A stretch of DNA of 18,016 nt from Deltaproteobacteria bacterium (GCA_012271025.1 JAAXHF010000124.1:1-18016); one strand, 5' to 3'. Shown: positions 1-7,710, counted from the stretch's first letter. Notes: generated by a model from the sequence alone, not told the origin. Numbers and translations: made by a program.

Positions 1-185
1 GTATCCGGCACGGCGTGGGTGGTGTGTGTTCATGGGCCTTGGGACGAACGCTGTTTCAGCCACTATGGCAGGTTTTGGCCTGGAATCCAATCTGCCCGGC
101 ACGGTCTGGTAATCGCTTGCCCCAGGGCTGGAAACCTTCTATGTATGCGGGCGTATCTGAACCGGGAGCCACGCCGAGGAGCCGC
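1..185. other. Unassigned 5' edge of the window
   Basis: I see no recognisable gene here. The amrB reading frame stays open upstream to about position 15, but the residues before the chosen Met show no family similarity. Small inverted repeats are visible: GTGTTC at 26-31 can pair with GAACGC at 46-51 (one G-T wobble), and GCCA-CTA-TGGC lies just after. The stretch could be an amrB leader, a small structured RNA or the end of an upstream transcription unit. It matches no RNA family I can name with confidence. Confidence 0.3.
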
Positions 186-1415
186 ATGGACTACCCCAAC
201 CCCCTTCCCGTCGAAGTCTTTCCGGTTGGGGTCGAAAACGACACCCGCCTGTATATGCGTGACCCGCTGCAGTACGCGCCCCAGCCGCTGGTGTTCCCCC
301 AGATCACCTCCTTCGTCCTCAGCCATTTCGACGGCCAGCACTCGCTGGTGGATATCCAAGAGGCGTTTGCCCGCAAATTCAGCCAGGTGCTGCCCGGCGA
401 GCAGCTGCGGCAACTGATCGAACAGCTCGACGCCCACTATTACCTGGACAACGAGCGCTTTGCCCGGCTCCAACAGGATACCCTGAAAGCCTTTCGTCAG
501 GCCCCGGTGCGCGACATGGCCCACGCCGATACGTGCTACTCTTCCCAGGCCGACGAATTCAGCCAGCAGCTCAGCGGCTTTTTCTCCGGGGATGAGGGGC
601 CGGGCCTGCCCAACGCTGCGGCTCAGTCCCAGCCTCCGCTGCGCGGCCTGATTGCCCCCCATATTGACCTGCGGGTTGGCGGCCCGACCTACGCCTGGGC
701 CTACAAGGAGTTGGCCGAGCGGTGTGAGGCCGACCTCTTCGTCGTGTTGGGCACCTCCCACCACGGCTCCGACTCTCTGTTTGTCTCGACGCGCAAAGAC
801 TATGACACGCCGCTCGGCCCGGTCAAAACCGACCAGGACTTTCTGCACGCCCTGCAGGCCAATTACGACCAAGACCTGTTTGCCGATGAGCTGTTGCACC
901 GCACCGAGCACTCGCTCGAATTCCAGATGCTGTTCCTGCAATACGTGCTGGCCGACAGGCGGGACTTTACGGTCGTGCCGATCCTGGTGTCGTCTTTTCA
1001 CCATATGACCATGACCAGGACGCCACCGACTGAGACCCCCCGGGTGGCGGATTTTCTGACCGGCCTGCACAAGACGATTGCCGACAGCCGGCGCTCGGTG
1101 TGCGTAGTGGCCGGAGTGGACTTTGCCCATGTGGGACACAAGTTCGGCGATCCGGGCGAGCTGACTCAGGATTTTCTGGACTGGGTGGAGGCCGAAGACC
1201 GACGGCTGATCCAGGCTCTGGAAAACGTCGATCCGGGCGATTTCTTTGACCAGATCGCCAAAGACGCCGATAAGCGCCGGGTGTGTGGTTTTGCGCCCAT
1301 GTATACCATGTTGCATCTGCTCGATGCCGAACGCGGCACACTCCTCAAATATGACCGCTCGATTGACCGCCAGACCCAGTCGTCGGTCAGCTTTGCCAGT
1401 CTGGCCTTCTACTGA
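186..1415 (+). CDS. amrB: AmmeMemoRadiSam system protein B (Memo family) with PqqD-like N-terminal region
   Basis: The 409-residue product belongs to the Memo/AmrB family, relatives of non-haem-iron dioxygenases that usually occur with an AMMECR1 protein and a radical-SAM protein. The Memo domain runs from about residue 150 to 409. It keeps the conserved metal-pocket positions: His159 in APHIDLR, His192/193 in GTSHHG, His242 in EHSLEFQ, His315 in VDFAHVGH and Cys367 in VCGFAPMY. Residues 30-100 precede the domain and read like a PqqD-type winged helix (FDGQHSLVDIQEAF, then a helical LIEQLDAHYYLDNERF). This extension explains why the protein is longer than a bare Memo protein of roughly 280 residues. 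The ATG at 186 was chosen because family-like sequence begins there; the upstream 57 codons look non-coding. Neither usual partner is in the window. The 3' end overlaps the convergent dehydrogenase by 7 nt. The biochemical role of the family in bacteria is unsettled. Confidence 0.85.
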   Translation: MDYPNPLPVEVFPVGVENDTRLYMRDPLQYAPQPLVFPQITSFVLSHFDGQHSLVDIQEAFARKFSQVLPGEQLRQLIEQLDAHYYLDNERFARLQQDTLKAFRQAPVRDMAHADTCYSSQADEFSQQLSGFFSGDEGPGLPNAAAQSQPPLRGLIAPHIDLRVGGPTYAWAYKELAERCEADLFVVLGTSHHGSDSLFVSTRKDYDTPLGPVKTDQDFLHALQANYDQDLFADELLHRTEHSLEFQMLFLQYVLADRRDFTVVPILVSSFHHMTMTRTPPTETPRVADFLTGLHKTIADSRRSVCVVAGVDFAHVGHKFGDPGELTQDFLDWVEAEDRRLIQALENVDPGDFFDQIAKDADKRRVCGFAPMYTMLHLLDAERGTLLKYDRSIDRQTQSSVSFASLAFY

Positions 1416-2557
1416 GCACGGGCTGAGCGACTCTGCCCCTCATAGCTGATCCGATACACCACATCGGCTCGGTCATCCGAGACCAACAGCGCGCCGTCGG
1501 GCATGACCAGCACATCGGCCGGGCGGCCCCAAGCCGAGCGACCCTGCAACCAGCCCTGGGCAAACACCTCGTACGAGATTGGCGCGTTGTCCTTCAGCCG
1601 GACCAGGCTGATCCGGTAGCCAATCGGGTCGCTGCGGTTCCAGGAGCCGTGCTCGGCAATGAAGATCTGGTTGCGATAGGCGGCCGGGAACATCGTGCCG
1701 GTATAAAAGCGCATACCAACCGCCGCAACATGGGGGCCGAGTTCCTGGGCCGTGCCGGTAAAATCGCCGCACGGCCGGCTGCGGCCAAACTCCGGGTCGG
1801 GAATACGGCCGGCGTGACAGTACGGAAAACCAAAATGCAGACCCGCTTGGGGGGCGCGGTTCAGCTCGTCCGGGGGCACATCATCGCCCAGGTTGTCGCG
1901 TCCGTTATCGGTAAACCACAGCTCCTTGGTGTGCGGGTGCCAATCAAATCCGACCGTATTTCTGATCCCCCGGGCAAAGACCTCGACCTCGCTGCCATCG
2001 GCGTTCATGCGCAGCAGCGAGGCGTAGCGTTCGTCCGCCCGGGTGCACACATTACACGGCGCGCCGACCGGCACGTAGAGCTTGCCGTCCGGTCCAAAGC
2101 CGATGAATTTCCAGCCGTGCCAGCGGTCGGTCGGCAGCCCGCCGTTGACCACCACCGGCTGGGGCGGGTTGTCGAGCCGCGCCTCAATATCGTCAAAGCG
2201 CAGGATACGGTGGATTTCCGCTACATACAGGGCTCCATCACGGAAGGCCACGCCGTTTGGCGCAAACAGGCCGTCGGCCAGACGCACGACTTTCTCGGCC
2301 TTGTGATCGGCGTCGCCATCGACCAGCGCATACACGCTGCCCTCGGAGCGGGTGCCGACAAAAACCGTTCCCCCCTCACCGAGTGCCAGGGAGCGGGCGT
2401 TGGGCACATGGGATGCGTACAGGCTGATCGAAAAGCCGTCCGGCAGCCGAATCAGGCTGAGACTGTCCGACGATTCGCTGCGGCTCGAGGTGCAGGCGAC
2501 AAGGCTGACAAGGGCGGCCACACCCACCCATACGGACAATGGTGACGAGAGAGACAT
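1409..2557 (-). CDS. PQQ-dependent sugar dehydrogenase-like lipoprotein (sorbosone/glucose dehydrogenase family)
   Basis: The 382-residue product starts with a lipoprotein signal: a hydrophobic stretch at residues 7-20 and a lipobox LVAC with Cys22, followed by Thr, suggesting an exported, lipid-anchored protein. The rest is a six-bladed beta-propeller of the soluble glucose/sorbosone dehydrogenase family. Visible motifs include HGWKFIGFGPDGKLYVPVG, GIRNTVGFDWHP, ELWFTDNGRDNLGDD, FIAEHGSWNRSDPIGY and, near the end, WGRPADVLVMPDGALLVSDD. Members oxidise sugars or other alcohols with PQQ, but many are uncharacterised and the substrate cannot be read from sequence. The same frame stays open backwards through lexA, but the ATG at 2557 directly precedes the signal peptide and is clearly the start. 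The gene is divergent from lexA and converges on amrB, sharing 7 nt at the stops. Confidence 0.85.
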   Translation of the reverse strand: MSLSSPLSVWVGVAALVSLVACTSSRSESSDSLSLIRLPDGFSISLYASHVPNARSLALGEGGTVFVGTRSEGSVYALVDGDADHKAEKVVRLADGLFAPNGVAFRDGALYVAEIHRILRFDDIEARLDNPPQPVVVNGGLPTDRWHGWKFIGFGPDGKLYVPVGAPCNVCTRADERYASLLRMNADGSEVEVFARGIRNTVGFDWHPHTKELWFTDNGRDNLGDDVPPDELNRAPQAGLHFGFPYCHAGRIPDPEFGRSRPCGDFTGTAQELGPHVAAVGMRFYTGTMFPAAYRNQIFIAEHGSWNRSDPIGYRISLVRLKDNAPISYEVFAQGWLQGRSAWGRPADVLVMPDGALLVSDDRADVVYRISYEGQSRSARAQ

Positions 2558-2589
2558 AGCGATCTTTCGAAGAACAGGGCCGAGTGTGG

Positions 2590-2603
2590 CACGCTCGGGC
2601 GTG
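2590..2603. promoter_or_regulatory. Small inverted repeat between the PQQ dehydrogenase and lexA
   Basis: CACGC (2590-2594), TCGG, GCGTG (2599-2603) is a perfect 5-bp inverted repeat in the divergent intergenic region. It could be an operator half-site pair or a tiny hairpin. It does not match the SOS-box consensus sequences I know (CTG-N10-CAG, GAAC-N4-GTTC, GTTC-N7-GTTC), and such short palindromes occur by chance. Confidence 0.2.
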
Positions 2604-2625
2604 TCTATCAAGTGACGGCAGGCTG

Positions 2626-2654
2626 TTGATTCGCCTTTTGTTCGCTGGCATAAG
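2626..2654 (+). promoter_or_regulatory. Candidate sigma70 promoter of lexA-hemW
   Basis: TTGATT (2626-2631), a 17-nt spacer and CATAAG (2649-2654) resemble -35 and -10 elements, each matching the consensus at four of six positions. The elements lie just upstream of a strong GAGGAGG ribosome site (2663-2669) and the lexA ATG at 2675. Such a promoter would leave a leader of only about 15 nt. No clear SOS box overlaps it by eye. Confidence 0.4.
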
Positions 2655-2674
2655 GGAGAGGTGAGGAGGGTGGC

Positions 2675-3283
2675 ATGATTTTGACCCGCAGACAGAGAGA
2701 GATTTGGGAGTATCTGAACGCCTACGCCGACAGCCACGGCTACGCGCCAACCCTGGAAGAGATTGGGGCGCATTTCGGGCTGTCTTCGCTGGCCACCGTC
2801 CATAAGCATCTGAGCAACCTGGAGCGCAAGGGGGTGATCGCCCGCAAGTGGAACCTGAGCCGGGCGATCGAACTGACGCCGCCCCAGGAAACGGCTCAGG
2901 CCCTGGAACTGCCGCTCCTTGGTCAGGTCGCGGCCGGGGTGCCGATTGAGGCGGTGGAAACCCGGGACGCTCTGGCCGTTCCGGCCGACCTGGTCCGGCG
3001 GCCCCACGAAGCCTTCGCCCTGCGGGTCACCGGCCGCTCGATGATTGACGAGGGCATCCTGGACGGGGATTTCATCGTCGTTGAGCAGCGCCCCAGCGCC
3101 GAGAGCGGGGAGACGGTTGTGGCCCTGATTCAGGGCGAGGCTACGGTCAAAAAGTTCTACCCCGAACCGGGCGGTCGCATTCGCCTGCAGCCCGCCAATC
3201 CCGAGATGGAGCCGATTGTGGTTGACGCGACCGAGGTCGAGATTCAGGGTGTGGTCAGCGCGGTGCTGCGGAAGTACAAGTAG
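2675..3283 (+). CDS. lexA: LexA repressor
   Basis: The 202-residue product is a full-length LexA, the SOS-response repressor that self-cleaves when stimulated by RecA filaments. The N-terminal winged helix-turn-helix occupies about residues 1-65 (LTRRQREIWEYLNAY, then SSLATVHKHLSNLERKG). The self-cleavage site is Ala87-Gly88 within QVAAGVP. The catalytic dyad is Ser122 (TGRSMIDEGI) and Lys159 (EATVKKFY). All key residues are present, so it should be an active, cleavable repressor. A strong GAGGAGG sits 5 nt before the ATG. hemW follows 35 nt downstream on the same strand, which suggests cotranscription. Autoregulation is usual for LexA, but I could not pick out an operator. Confidence 0.97.
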   Translation: MILTRRQREIWEYLNAYADSHGYAPTLEEIGAHFGLSSLATVHKHLSNLERKGVIARKWNLSRAIELTPPQETAQALELPLLGQVAAGVPIEAVETRDALAVPADLVRRPHEAFALRVTGRSMIDEGILDGDFIVVEQRPSAESGETVVALIQGEATVKKFYPEPGGRIRLQPANPEMEPIVVDATEVEIQGVVSAVLRKYK

Positions 3284-3318
3284 GAGCACCAGCCGCGCCC
3301 CCGCCTTGGCTGAGCGCC

Positions 3319-4464
3319 ATGTCTTTCTCCCTGTACGTCCACATTCCCTACTGTCTGGTCAAGTGTCCCTACTGCGATTTTAATGCCTATGGCGGGCGCA
3401 GCTGGCCGGAAGAGCGCTATGTCGACGCCTTGTGCGCCGAACTCCGCCACGCGGTCGCGCAGCCGGCCTGGCGGGCCGAGCCGATTGAGACGGTCTACTT
3501 TGGCGGCGGAACGCCATCGCTGTTTGCCCCGGCCTCAATTGAGCGTTTTCTGCGGCTGGTGGCCCAGCTGTGCCCGCTTGCCGCACAAGCCGAAATCAGT
3601 CTCGAAGCCGACCCGGCCTCGGTCAGTCGGGACAGCCTCGCAGGTTTTGGGGCTGGTCGGGTCAACCGGCTGAGCTTCGGCGTCCAGTCCTTCCAGTCCG
3701 GGCTGCTGAAAACTCTGGGGCGCCTGCACCGTGGCTCCGACGCCCAGCGGGCCATAAGCTGGGCGCGTCAGGCCGGTTTTGCCAACCTGAATCTCGATCT
3801 CATGTTTGGCGTACCGGGCCAGACCCTGGCCCGGCTGGAGGCTGATCTGGAACAGGTTTTTGCCTGTCGGCCCGAGCATATCTCGATATACAACCTGAGC
3901 TATGAAGAGGGCACGCCGTTTTTTGTGTGGCGCCAGACCGGTCGCTTGCGGCCGCTTGACGAAGAGCTGGAAGTGGCCATGCTGGAGCTGATTCAAGACC
4001 GCTGCCTGAGCCACGGCTACCACCAGTATGAGATTTCCAACTTCGCCCGCCCGGGCTTCGCCTCCCAACATAATCGGCGCTACTGGACCGGCCACAGTTA
4101 CCTTGGTCTGGGCGCCGGGGCGCACTCGTTTTGCCGGGAACCGGGCTGGGGCAGACGCTGGAGTAATGAGGCCAGTCCGCGGACCTATATGGACACAGTC
4201 CTGTCGGGCGGAGAAGCGCGCTGCTTTGCAGAGGACCTGAGCCAGGACCAGGCTCGGACCGAGTTCATGTTTCTCAGCCTGCGCCAGCTCGACGGCTTCG
4301 CGCCCGAGACCTTTGCCACCCGGTTTGGCTTGAGTCTGGAGGCCGCCTTTCCCCAGCTGCACGATCTGATCGATGCCGGTCTGCTGCACCACGCGGCCGG
4401 GCGGCTGAAACTCACCCGGCGGGGGCTGCTGATCGCCGATACGGTGTTTGCGGCCTTTGCGTAA
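3319..4464 (+). CDS. hemW: Radical SAM heme chaperone HemW (coproporphyrinogen oxidase-like)
   Basis: The 381-residue product is a radical-SAM enzyme of the HemN/HemW family. The [4Fe-4S] cluster motif CxxxCxxC is at Cys12, Cys16 and Cys19 (PYCLVKCPYCDF). It is followed by the family motif FGGGTPSLF and, near the middle, GYHQYEISNFARPG with HNRRYW. The protein begins directly at the radical-SAM core, without the longer N-terminal arm of true HemN, and its length is typical of HemW. HemW binds heme and is thought to deliver it to membrane respiratory proteins; many members are misnamed HemN. It follows lexA closely and converges on the phosphatase gene with a 15-nt gap. A role in heme trafficking is inferred from the family. 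Confidence 0.93.
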   Translation: MSFSLYVHIPYCLVKCPYCDFNAYGGRSWPEERYVDALCAELRHAVAQPAWRAEPIETVYFGGGTPSLFAPASIERFLRLVAQLCPLAAQAEISLEADPASVSRDSLAGFGAGRVNRLSFGVQSFQSGLLKTLGRLHRGSDAQRAISWARQAGFANLNLDLMFGVPGQTLARLEADLEQVFACRPEHISIYNLSYEEGTPFFVWRQTGRLRPLDEELEVAMLELIQDRCLSHGYHQYEISNFARPGFASQHNRRYWTGHSYLGLGAGAHSFCREPGWGRRWSNEASPRTYMDTVLSGGEARCFAEDLSQDQARTEFMFLSLRQLDGFAPETFATRFGLSLEAAFPQLHDLIDAGLLHHAAGRLKLTRRGLLIADTVFAAFA

Positions 4465-4479
4465 AAGCGGCCGACCGAT

Positions 4480-4992
4480 TCAGGGCTGGGAGAAGTACTC
4501 GTACAACACCTGCATATACGGCCCGCACGCGCGCCGGGCTTTGACGAAGTCCCGCGCCTCTTCCAGCCCCAGGCCGTGATGGGCGTGCAGATAGGCAATG
4601 GCCAGGGTCGGCGCCCGGTTACAGCCCGCGTTGCAGTGCACAAAAACCGACTGGCCGGCTTGGACAAAGCCGTGCAGCGCGTCCAGGGCCTGGCCCAGGC
4701 TGGCGGCTAGGCTCTGACAGTTGAAGTCGGCGACCGGCACCCGACAGAAGGCGATCCGGTGCTGGGTGTAAGCCGCGTCCAGGACGGGCAGACTGAGCTG
4801 GTGGAGCGTCAGATCGTCGTCGTCTTGCAGGCTTAAGATGGCGCCAATCCCGAACTCGTCGTGCAGCCACGCAATGTCTTCAAGGCGGGGGTATTCGCCG
4901 ACGAACAGGCCGGGAAGCAGCTCACACACCTCGGGCCGTCGGTCACGGACAGGTGCGCCCGCAGCGGAAAAAGGGTCGTAAAAATCAGCCAT
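4480..4992 (-). CDS. Dual-specificity protein phosphatase family protein
   Basis: The 170-residue product has the cysteine-phosphatase signature HC-X5-R as VHCNAGCNRAP, with nucleophile Cys120 and phosphate-binding Arg126. A candidate general-acid Asp89 lies in the VPVADF segment. The N-terminal part (ELLPGLFVGEYPRLEDI, then GAILSLQDDDD) matches the start of the compact DSP fold, in which a surface pattern of the form LFVGxxP precedes the core. Such enzymes dephosphorylate Tyr/Ser/Thr residues or other phosphoesters; the substrate here is unknown. There is no signal peptide, so it is probably cytoplasmic. It stands alone on its strand, converging with hemW and diverging from the epoxide-hydrolase-like gene. 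Confidence 0.85.
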   Translation of the reverse strand: MADFYDPFSAAGAPVRDRRPEVCELLPGLFVGEYPRLEDIAWLHDEFGIGAILSLQDDDDLTLHQLSLPVLDAAYTQHRIAFCRVPVADFNCQSLAASLGQALDALHGFVQAGQSVFVHCNAGCNRAPTLAIAYLHAHHGLGLEEARDFVKARRACGPYMQVLYEYFSQP

Positions 4993-5130
4993 GGCGGCAG
5001 GCTAGAGGAGCGTACCCGGCGGGTCAAGACGAGCCCGGATCACGCCTCGGTCGAGAGGCTTGCCAGGACCGGGGTATTTCCGCTAGGTATAGGAAGCCAA
5101 GACGTTGCAAGCACGATGCCCATTCCCAAA

Positions 5131-5137
5131 AAGGAGG
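5131..5137 (+). promoter_or_regulatory. Ribosome binding site fixing the start of the LEH-like gene
   Basis: AAGGAGG lies 7 nt before the ATG at 5145. The reading frame stays open far upstream, to 4953, so this near-perfect Shine-Dalgarno sequence decides the start. Confidence 0.85.
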
Positions 5138-5144
5138 ATTTGAC

Positions 5145-5519
5145 ATGAGCGCAGACAACGAAAAACTGGTCACTGACTTTTGTCAGGCGTGGTCAACCAA
5201 GAACGCCGACGAGGTGTTGAGCTACCTCGCGGAAGACTGCTTCTACCATAATATCCCGATGGAGCCGATGGTCGGCCACGACGCGATTCGGAAGTTTGTT
5301 GAACCCTTTCTGCGTGGCGCGGACAGCGTACAGTTCGACATCTTGCACACCACTTCGGCCGGTAATGTCGTCATGAATGAACGGGTGGACCACTTTGTCA
5401 TGGGCGAAAAGAAGCTCTCGCTGCCGGTGGCCGGGGTGTTTGAAATCCAGAATGGCAAGATTGCGTCGTGGCGCGATTACTTCGATCTTGACACATTCAA
5501 CAAGCAGATGAACGGCTGA
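5145..5519 (+). CDS. Limonene-1,2-epoxide hydrolase-like protein (SnoaL/NTF2-like fold)
   Basis: The 124-residue product has the length and fold pattern of the small LEH/SnoaL-like alpha+beta barrel family. The LEH active-site set appears complete by motif: Tyr34 and Asn36 in FYHNIP, Arg80 and Asp82 in NERVDHF, and Asp111 in WRDYFD. These correspond to the Tyr/Asn/Arg/Asp/Asp cluster of Rhodococcus limonene-1,2-epoxide hydrolase, which activates water for epoxide opening. An epoxide hydrolase or a related hydrolase or isomerase is therefore likely; the natural substrate is unknown. The start is set by the strong AAGGAGG. Citrate synthase begins 42 nt downstream on the same strand, so the two may share a transcript, though no metabolic link is evident. 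Confidence 0.75.
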   Translation: MSADNEKLVTDFCQAWSTKNADEVLSYLAEDCFYHNIPMEPMVGHDAIRKFVEPFLRGADSVQFDILHTTSAGNVVMNERVDHFVMGEKKLSLPVAGVFEIQNGKIASWRDYFDLDTFNKQMNG

Positions 5520-5561
5520 GGGTATCGCCCCCGAACGTTCCTAGGCAAGAAAGGCCGATAT

Positions 5562-6692
5562 ATGGATAAATTTGTTCCCGGGCTCGAAGGTGTGCCCATT
5601 ATGGAATCGCAGGTTGGCTTTATCGACGGACAGCAAGGCGTCCTCGAATACCGCGGCATTCCGATTGAGGAACTGGCGGAAAAAAGCTCCTACGAGGAAG
5701 TGTCGTACTTGTTGTTGTGGGGAAAGCTGCCCACGCGCCAAGAGTTGGAGAAATTCGATCACGACCTCCGCACCCATCGGCGGATCAAATATCGGGTCGT
5801 CGATCTACTCAAATCGTTCCCGGAAAATGGCCATCCCATGGACGCGCTGCAATCGGTGGTGGCGGCCCTGGGCATGTTCTACCCGGCAAAAGACGTGGCC
5901 AACCAGGAGCAGAACTACTGGTCAATCGTGCGTCTGATCGCCAAGATGCCGACGATTGTGGCCGCCTTTGAGCGCATGCGTCACGGCGACGAGCCGGTCA
6001 AACCCCGCGATGACCTGTCCCATGCGGCCAACTTCATGTGGATGTTGACCGAAAAAGAGCCCGACCCGCTGGAAGCCCACATCATGGACGTGTGTCTGAT
6101 TCTGCACGCCGAGCATACCATGAACGCCTCGACCTTCAGCGGCTTGGTGGTCGGCTCGACCCTGGCCGATCCGTATACCATGGTGTCGTCGGCCATCGGC
6201 GCCCTGACCGGTCCCCTGCACGGCGGGGCGAACGAGCAGGCGCTGCGTATGTTCCGCGAAATCGGCACGCTCGACCAGGTCCGCCCCTATATCGAGGCCA
6301 AGCTCAAGGCCAAGGCCAAGATCATGGGCGTCGGGCATCGCGTGTACAAGGTCAAAGATCCGCGCGCCTACGCCTTGCAGGGTTTGGCCCAGAACCTGTT
6401 TGAGCAAAAGGGCGAGCACCCCCTGTACAAGGTTGCCCAAGAGGTGGAAACCGTCATTGGCAAACACGTCGGCCGCAAAGGCATCGCCTCAAACGTCGAT
6501 TTTTACTCCGGGGTGGTGTACGACAAGCTCGGTATCCCAATTGACCAGTTTACCCCCATCTTTGCCATTGCGCGGGTGGCCGGCTGGCTGGCCCACTGGG
6601 TCGAGCAGCTGCCCAACAACCGGATCTTCCGCCCCACCCAGATCTACACCGGCGACCACGCCGCCCCCTATGTGCAGAAAGACAGTCGCTAG
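5562..6692 (+). CDS. gltA: Citrate synthase
   Basis: The 376-residue product condenses acetyl-CoA with oxaloacetate, the entry step of the TCA cycle. The catalytic triad is visible as His220 (GPLHGGANE), His259 (GVGHRVYK) and Asp313 (NVDFYSG), together with the conserved LHAEHTMNAS segment around His182/His185. The length fits the short dimeric type (about 370 residues, as in Bacillus and archaea) rather than the longer hexameric E. coli form. A 2-methylcitrate synthase activity cannot be excluded by sequence alone. A modest AGAAAGG precedes the ATG. The stop codon TAG (6690-6692) is the first three bases of an inverted heptad repeat. The downstream gene converges, 36 nt away. Confidence 0.92.
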   Translation: MDKFVPGLEGVPIMESQVGFIDGQQGVLEYRGIPIEELAEKSSYEEVSYLLLWGKLPTRQELEKFDHDLRTHRRIKYRVVDLLKSFPENGHPMDALQSVVAALGMFYPAKDVANQEQNYWSIVRLIAKMPTIVAAFERMRHGDEPVKPRDDLSHAANFMWMLTEKEPDPLEAHIMDVCLILHAEHTMNASTFSGLVVGSTLADPYTMVSSAIGALTGPLHGGANEQALRMFREIGTLDQVRPYIEAKLKAKAKIMGVGHRVYKVKDPRAYALQGLAQNLFEQKGEHPLYKVAQEVETVIGKHVGRKGIASNVDFYSGVVYDKLGIPIDQFTPIFAIARVAGWLAHWVEQLPNNRIFRPTQIYTGDHAAPYVQKDSR

Positions 6693-6745
6693 TGGCTAGT
6701 GGTTAGTGGCTAGACTAACCACTAGCCACTAAAAACTAGCCACTG
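6690..6745. repeat. Inverted heptad repeat (copy 1) between convergent genes; likely bidirectional terminator
   Basis: The element is built of 7-nt units: TAGTGGC, TAGTGGT, TAGTGGC, then a TAGA centre, then CTAACCA, CTAGCCA, CTAAAAA, CTAGCCA, CTG. Positions 6690-6707 and 6714-6731 are a perfect 18-bp inverted repeat around the 6-nt loop GGCTAG. It fills the whole gap between citrate synthase and the dehydrogenase. It contributes the stop codon of each gene, plus the last few codons (VASF) of the dehydrogenase. A stable hairpin between converging genes could end transcription from both sides. A related element occurs at 8652. Confidence 0.9.
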
Positions 6746-7697
6746 ATGGATTGGCACAGTTCAGCGGTGCCTGTCCGTGCCTGACCCGATTCACATTCTC
6801 GGCCACCCTTTTGCCGATGCCTCCTAGGCTCAGGTCGGTGGCGCCGCCGAAGTGCGGGGTGGCAATCACGTTATACGAAAAGATCGGGTCGGTCGGATCG
6901 AACGGTTCCTGCCAGAACACGTCGAGGCCGGCGCCGGCGATCCGCCCGTCTTTGAGCGCGGCCAAAAAGGCGTCGTAGTCCAGGACCGGGCCGCGCGCCA
7001 CGTTGATGATGAACGCGCCGGGTTTCATGCAGGCAAACTCGGCAGCGCCGATCAGGCCACGCGTCTCGTCGTTCAGGGGGGGCGCGACAATGACAAAATC
7101 GGCCTGGCCCAGCACCTCGTGCAGGTCGTCGAGCCGACCGTGAAAATCAACCCGGATGGCATTTTCTTCGGGCGTGCCTTTGGGGCCGCGTTTGGAGACG
7201 GCCAGGATTTTGTCCATTTCAAAGCCGGCCAGACGACGGGCAACCTCGCGGCCGATGCCGCCATAACCGATGATCGCGGCGGTACGGCCCTTGAGGGTGC
7301 TGCCCATGGGCGTACCGAGCCTTTTTTGGGCGATGCTCTCCTGAGCCCGGGGGTAGTGGCGAGCCAGGGCGAGCATGAAAAACAGACTCAGTTCGGCCAC
7401 CGATTCGGCATTTCCGGTGCCCGCACTGGGCACATTGGCGACGTATACCCCGGCCTGGGTGGCGGCCGGAATATCGACCGAATCCAGGCCGGCGCCGTAC
7501 TGCTGGACCAGCTTGAGCGTCGACGAGGTAAAGGCTGCGGGACCGATTGGTGACACCGTCGGAATCAGCACATCGGCCTGCTGGGCCACCTCGGCGACCT
7601 GTTCGGGCGCGCAGTCCAATATCTCGTCGTCCGGCAGCTCCTTTTGCAGAACGTTCCTGATATAGGCCAATCCCTGACGACAGAAATAAATACGCAT
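6729..7697 (-). CDS. D-isomer specific 2-hydroxyacid dehydrogenase (NAD-dependent)
   Basis: The 322-residue product is a D-2-hydroxyacid dehydrogenase of the phosphoglycerate/glycerate/lactate dehydrogenase superfamily. The Rossmann motif GYGGIG is at 144-149. The catalytic trio is Arg235 (NVARGPVLD), Glu264 (FWQEPF) and His282 (ATPHFGG). YGAGLDSVD near residue 70 is also typical. The substrate cannot be assigned: members reduce 2-keto acids such as hydroxypyruvate, glyoxylate or 3-phosphohydroxypyruvate. There is no ACT domain, so it is not a regulated SerA. The ATG at 7697 follows a GGGAAGAA-like ribosome site; the same frame remains open much further upstream across the crotonase gene, but that part is antisense noise. 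The C-terminal VASF and the stop are encoded by the heptad repeat. Confidence 0.88.
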   Translation of the reverse strand: MRIYFCRQGLAYIRNVLQKELPDDEILDCAPEQVAEVAQQADVLIPTVSPIGPAAFTSSTLKLVQQYGAGLDSVDIPAATQAGVYVANVPSAGTGNAESVAELSLFFMLALARHYPRAQESIAQKRLGTPMGSTLKGRTAAIIGYGGIGREVARRLAGFEMDKILAVSKRGPKGTPEENAIRVDFHGRLDDLHEVLGQADFVIVAPPLNDETRGLIGAAEFACMKPGAFIINVARGPVLDYDAFLAALKDGRIAGAGLDVFWQEPFDPTDPIFSYNVIATPHFGGATDLSLGGIGKRVAENVNRVRHGQAPLNCANPSVASF

Positions 7698-7710
7698 GGT
7701 CGTTCTTCCC

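Noticed and set aside
1..185. 6S RNA or cobalamin riboswitch upstream of amrB
   Set aside because: Short stems are visible, but the conserved boxes of these RNAs are not.
63..1316. 417-codon open frame on the minus strand
   Set aside because: It is antisense to amrB, and its low-complexity translation shows no recognisable domain.
1649..2545. 298-codon open frame on the plus strand
   Set aside because: It is antisense to the PQQ dehydrogenase, and no domain is recognisable.
2558..2674. SOS box for LexA autoregulation
   Set aside because: None of the known LexA operator consensus patterns that I checked by eye is present; only a short CACGC/GCGTG repeat was found.
2558..3289. Open minus-strand frame extending the PQQ dehydrogenase by 244 residues
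   Set aside because: It is antisense to a complete lexA. The lipoprotein signal at 2557 marks the true start.
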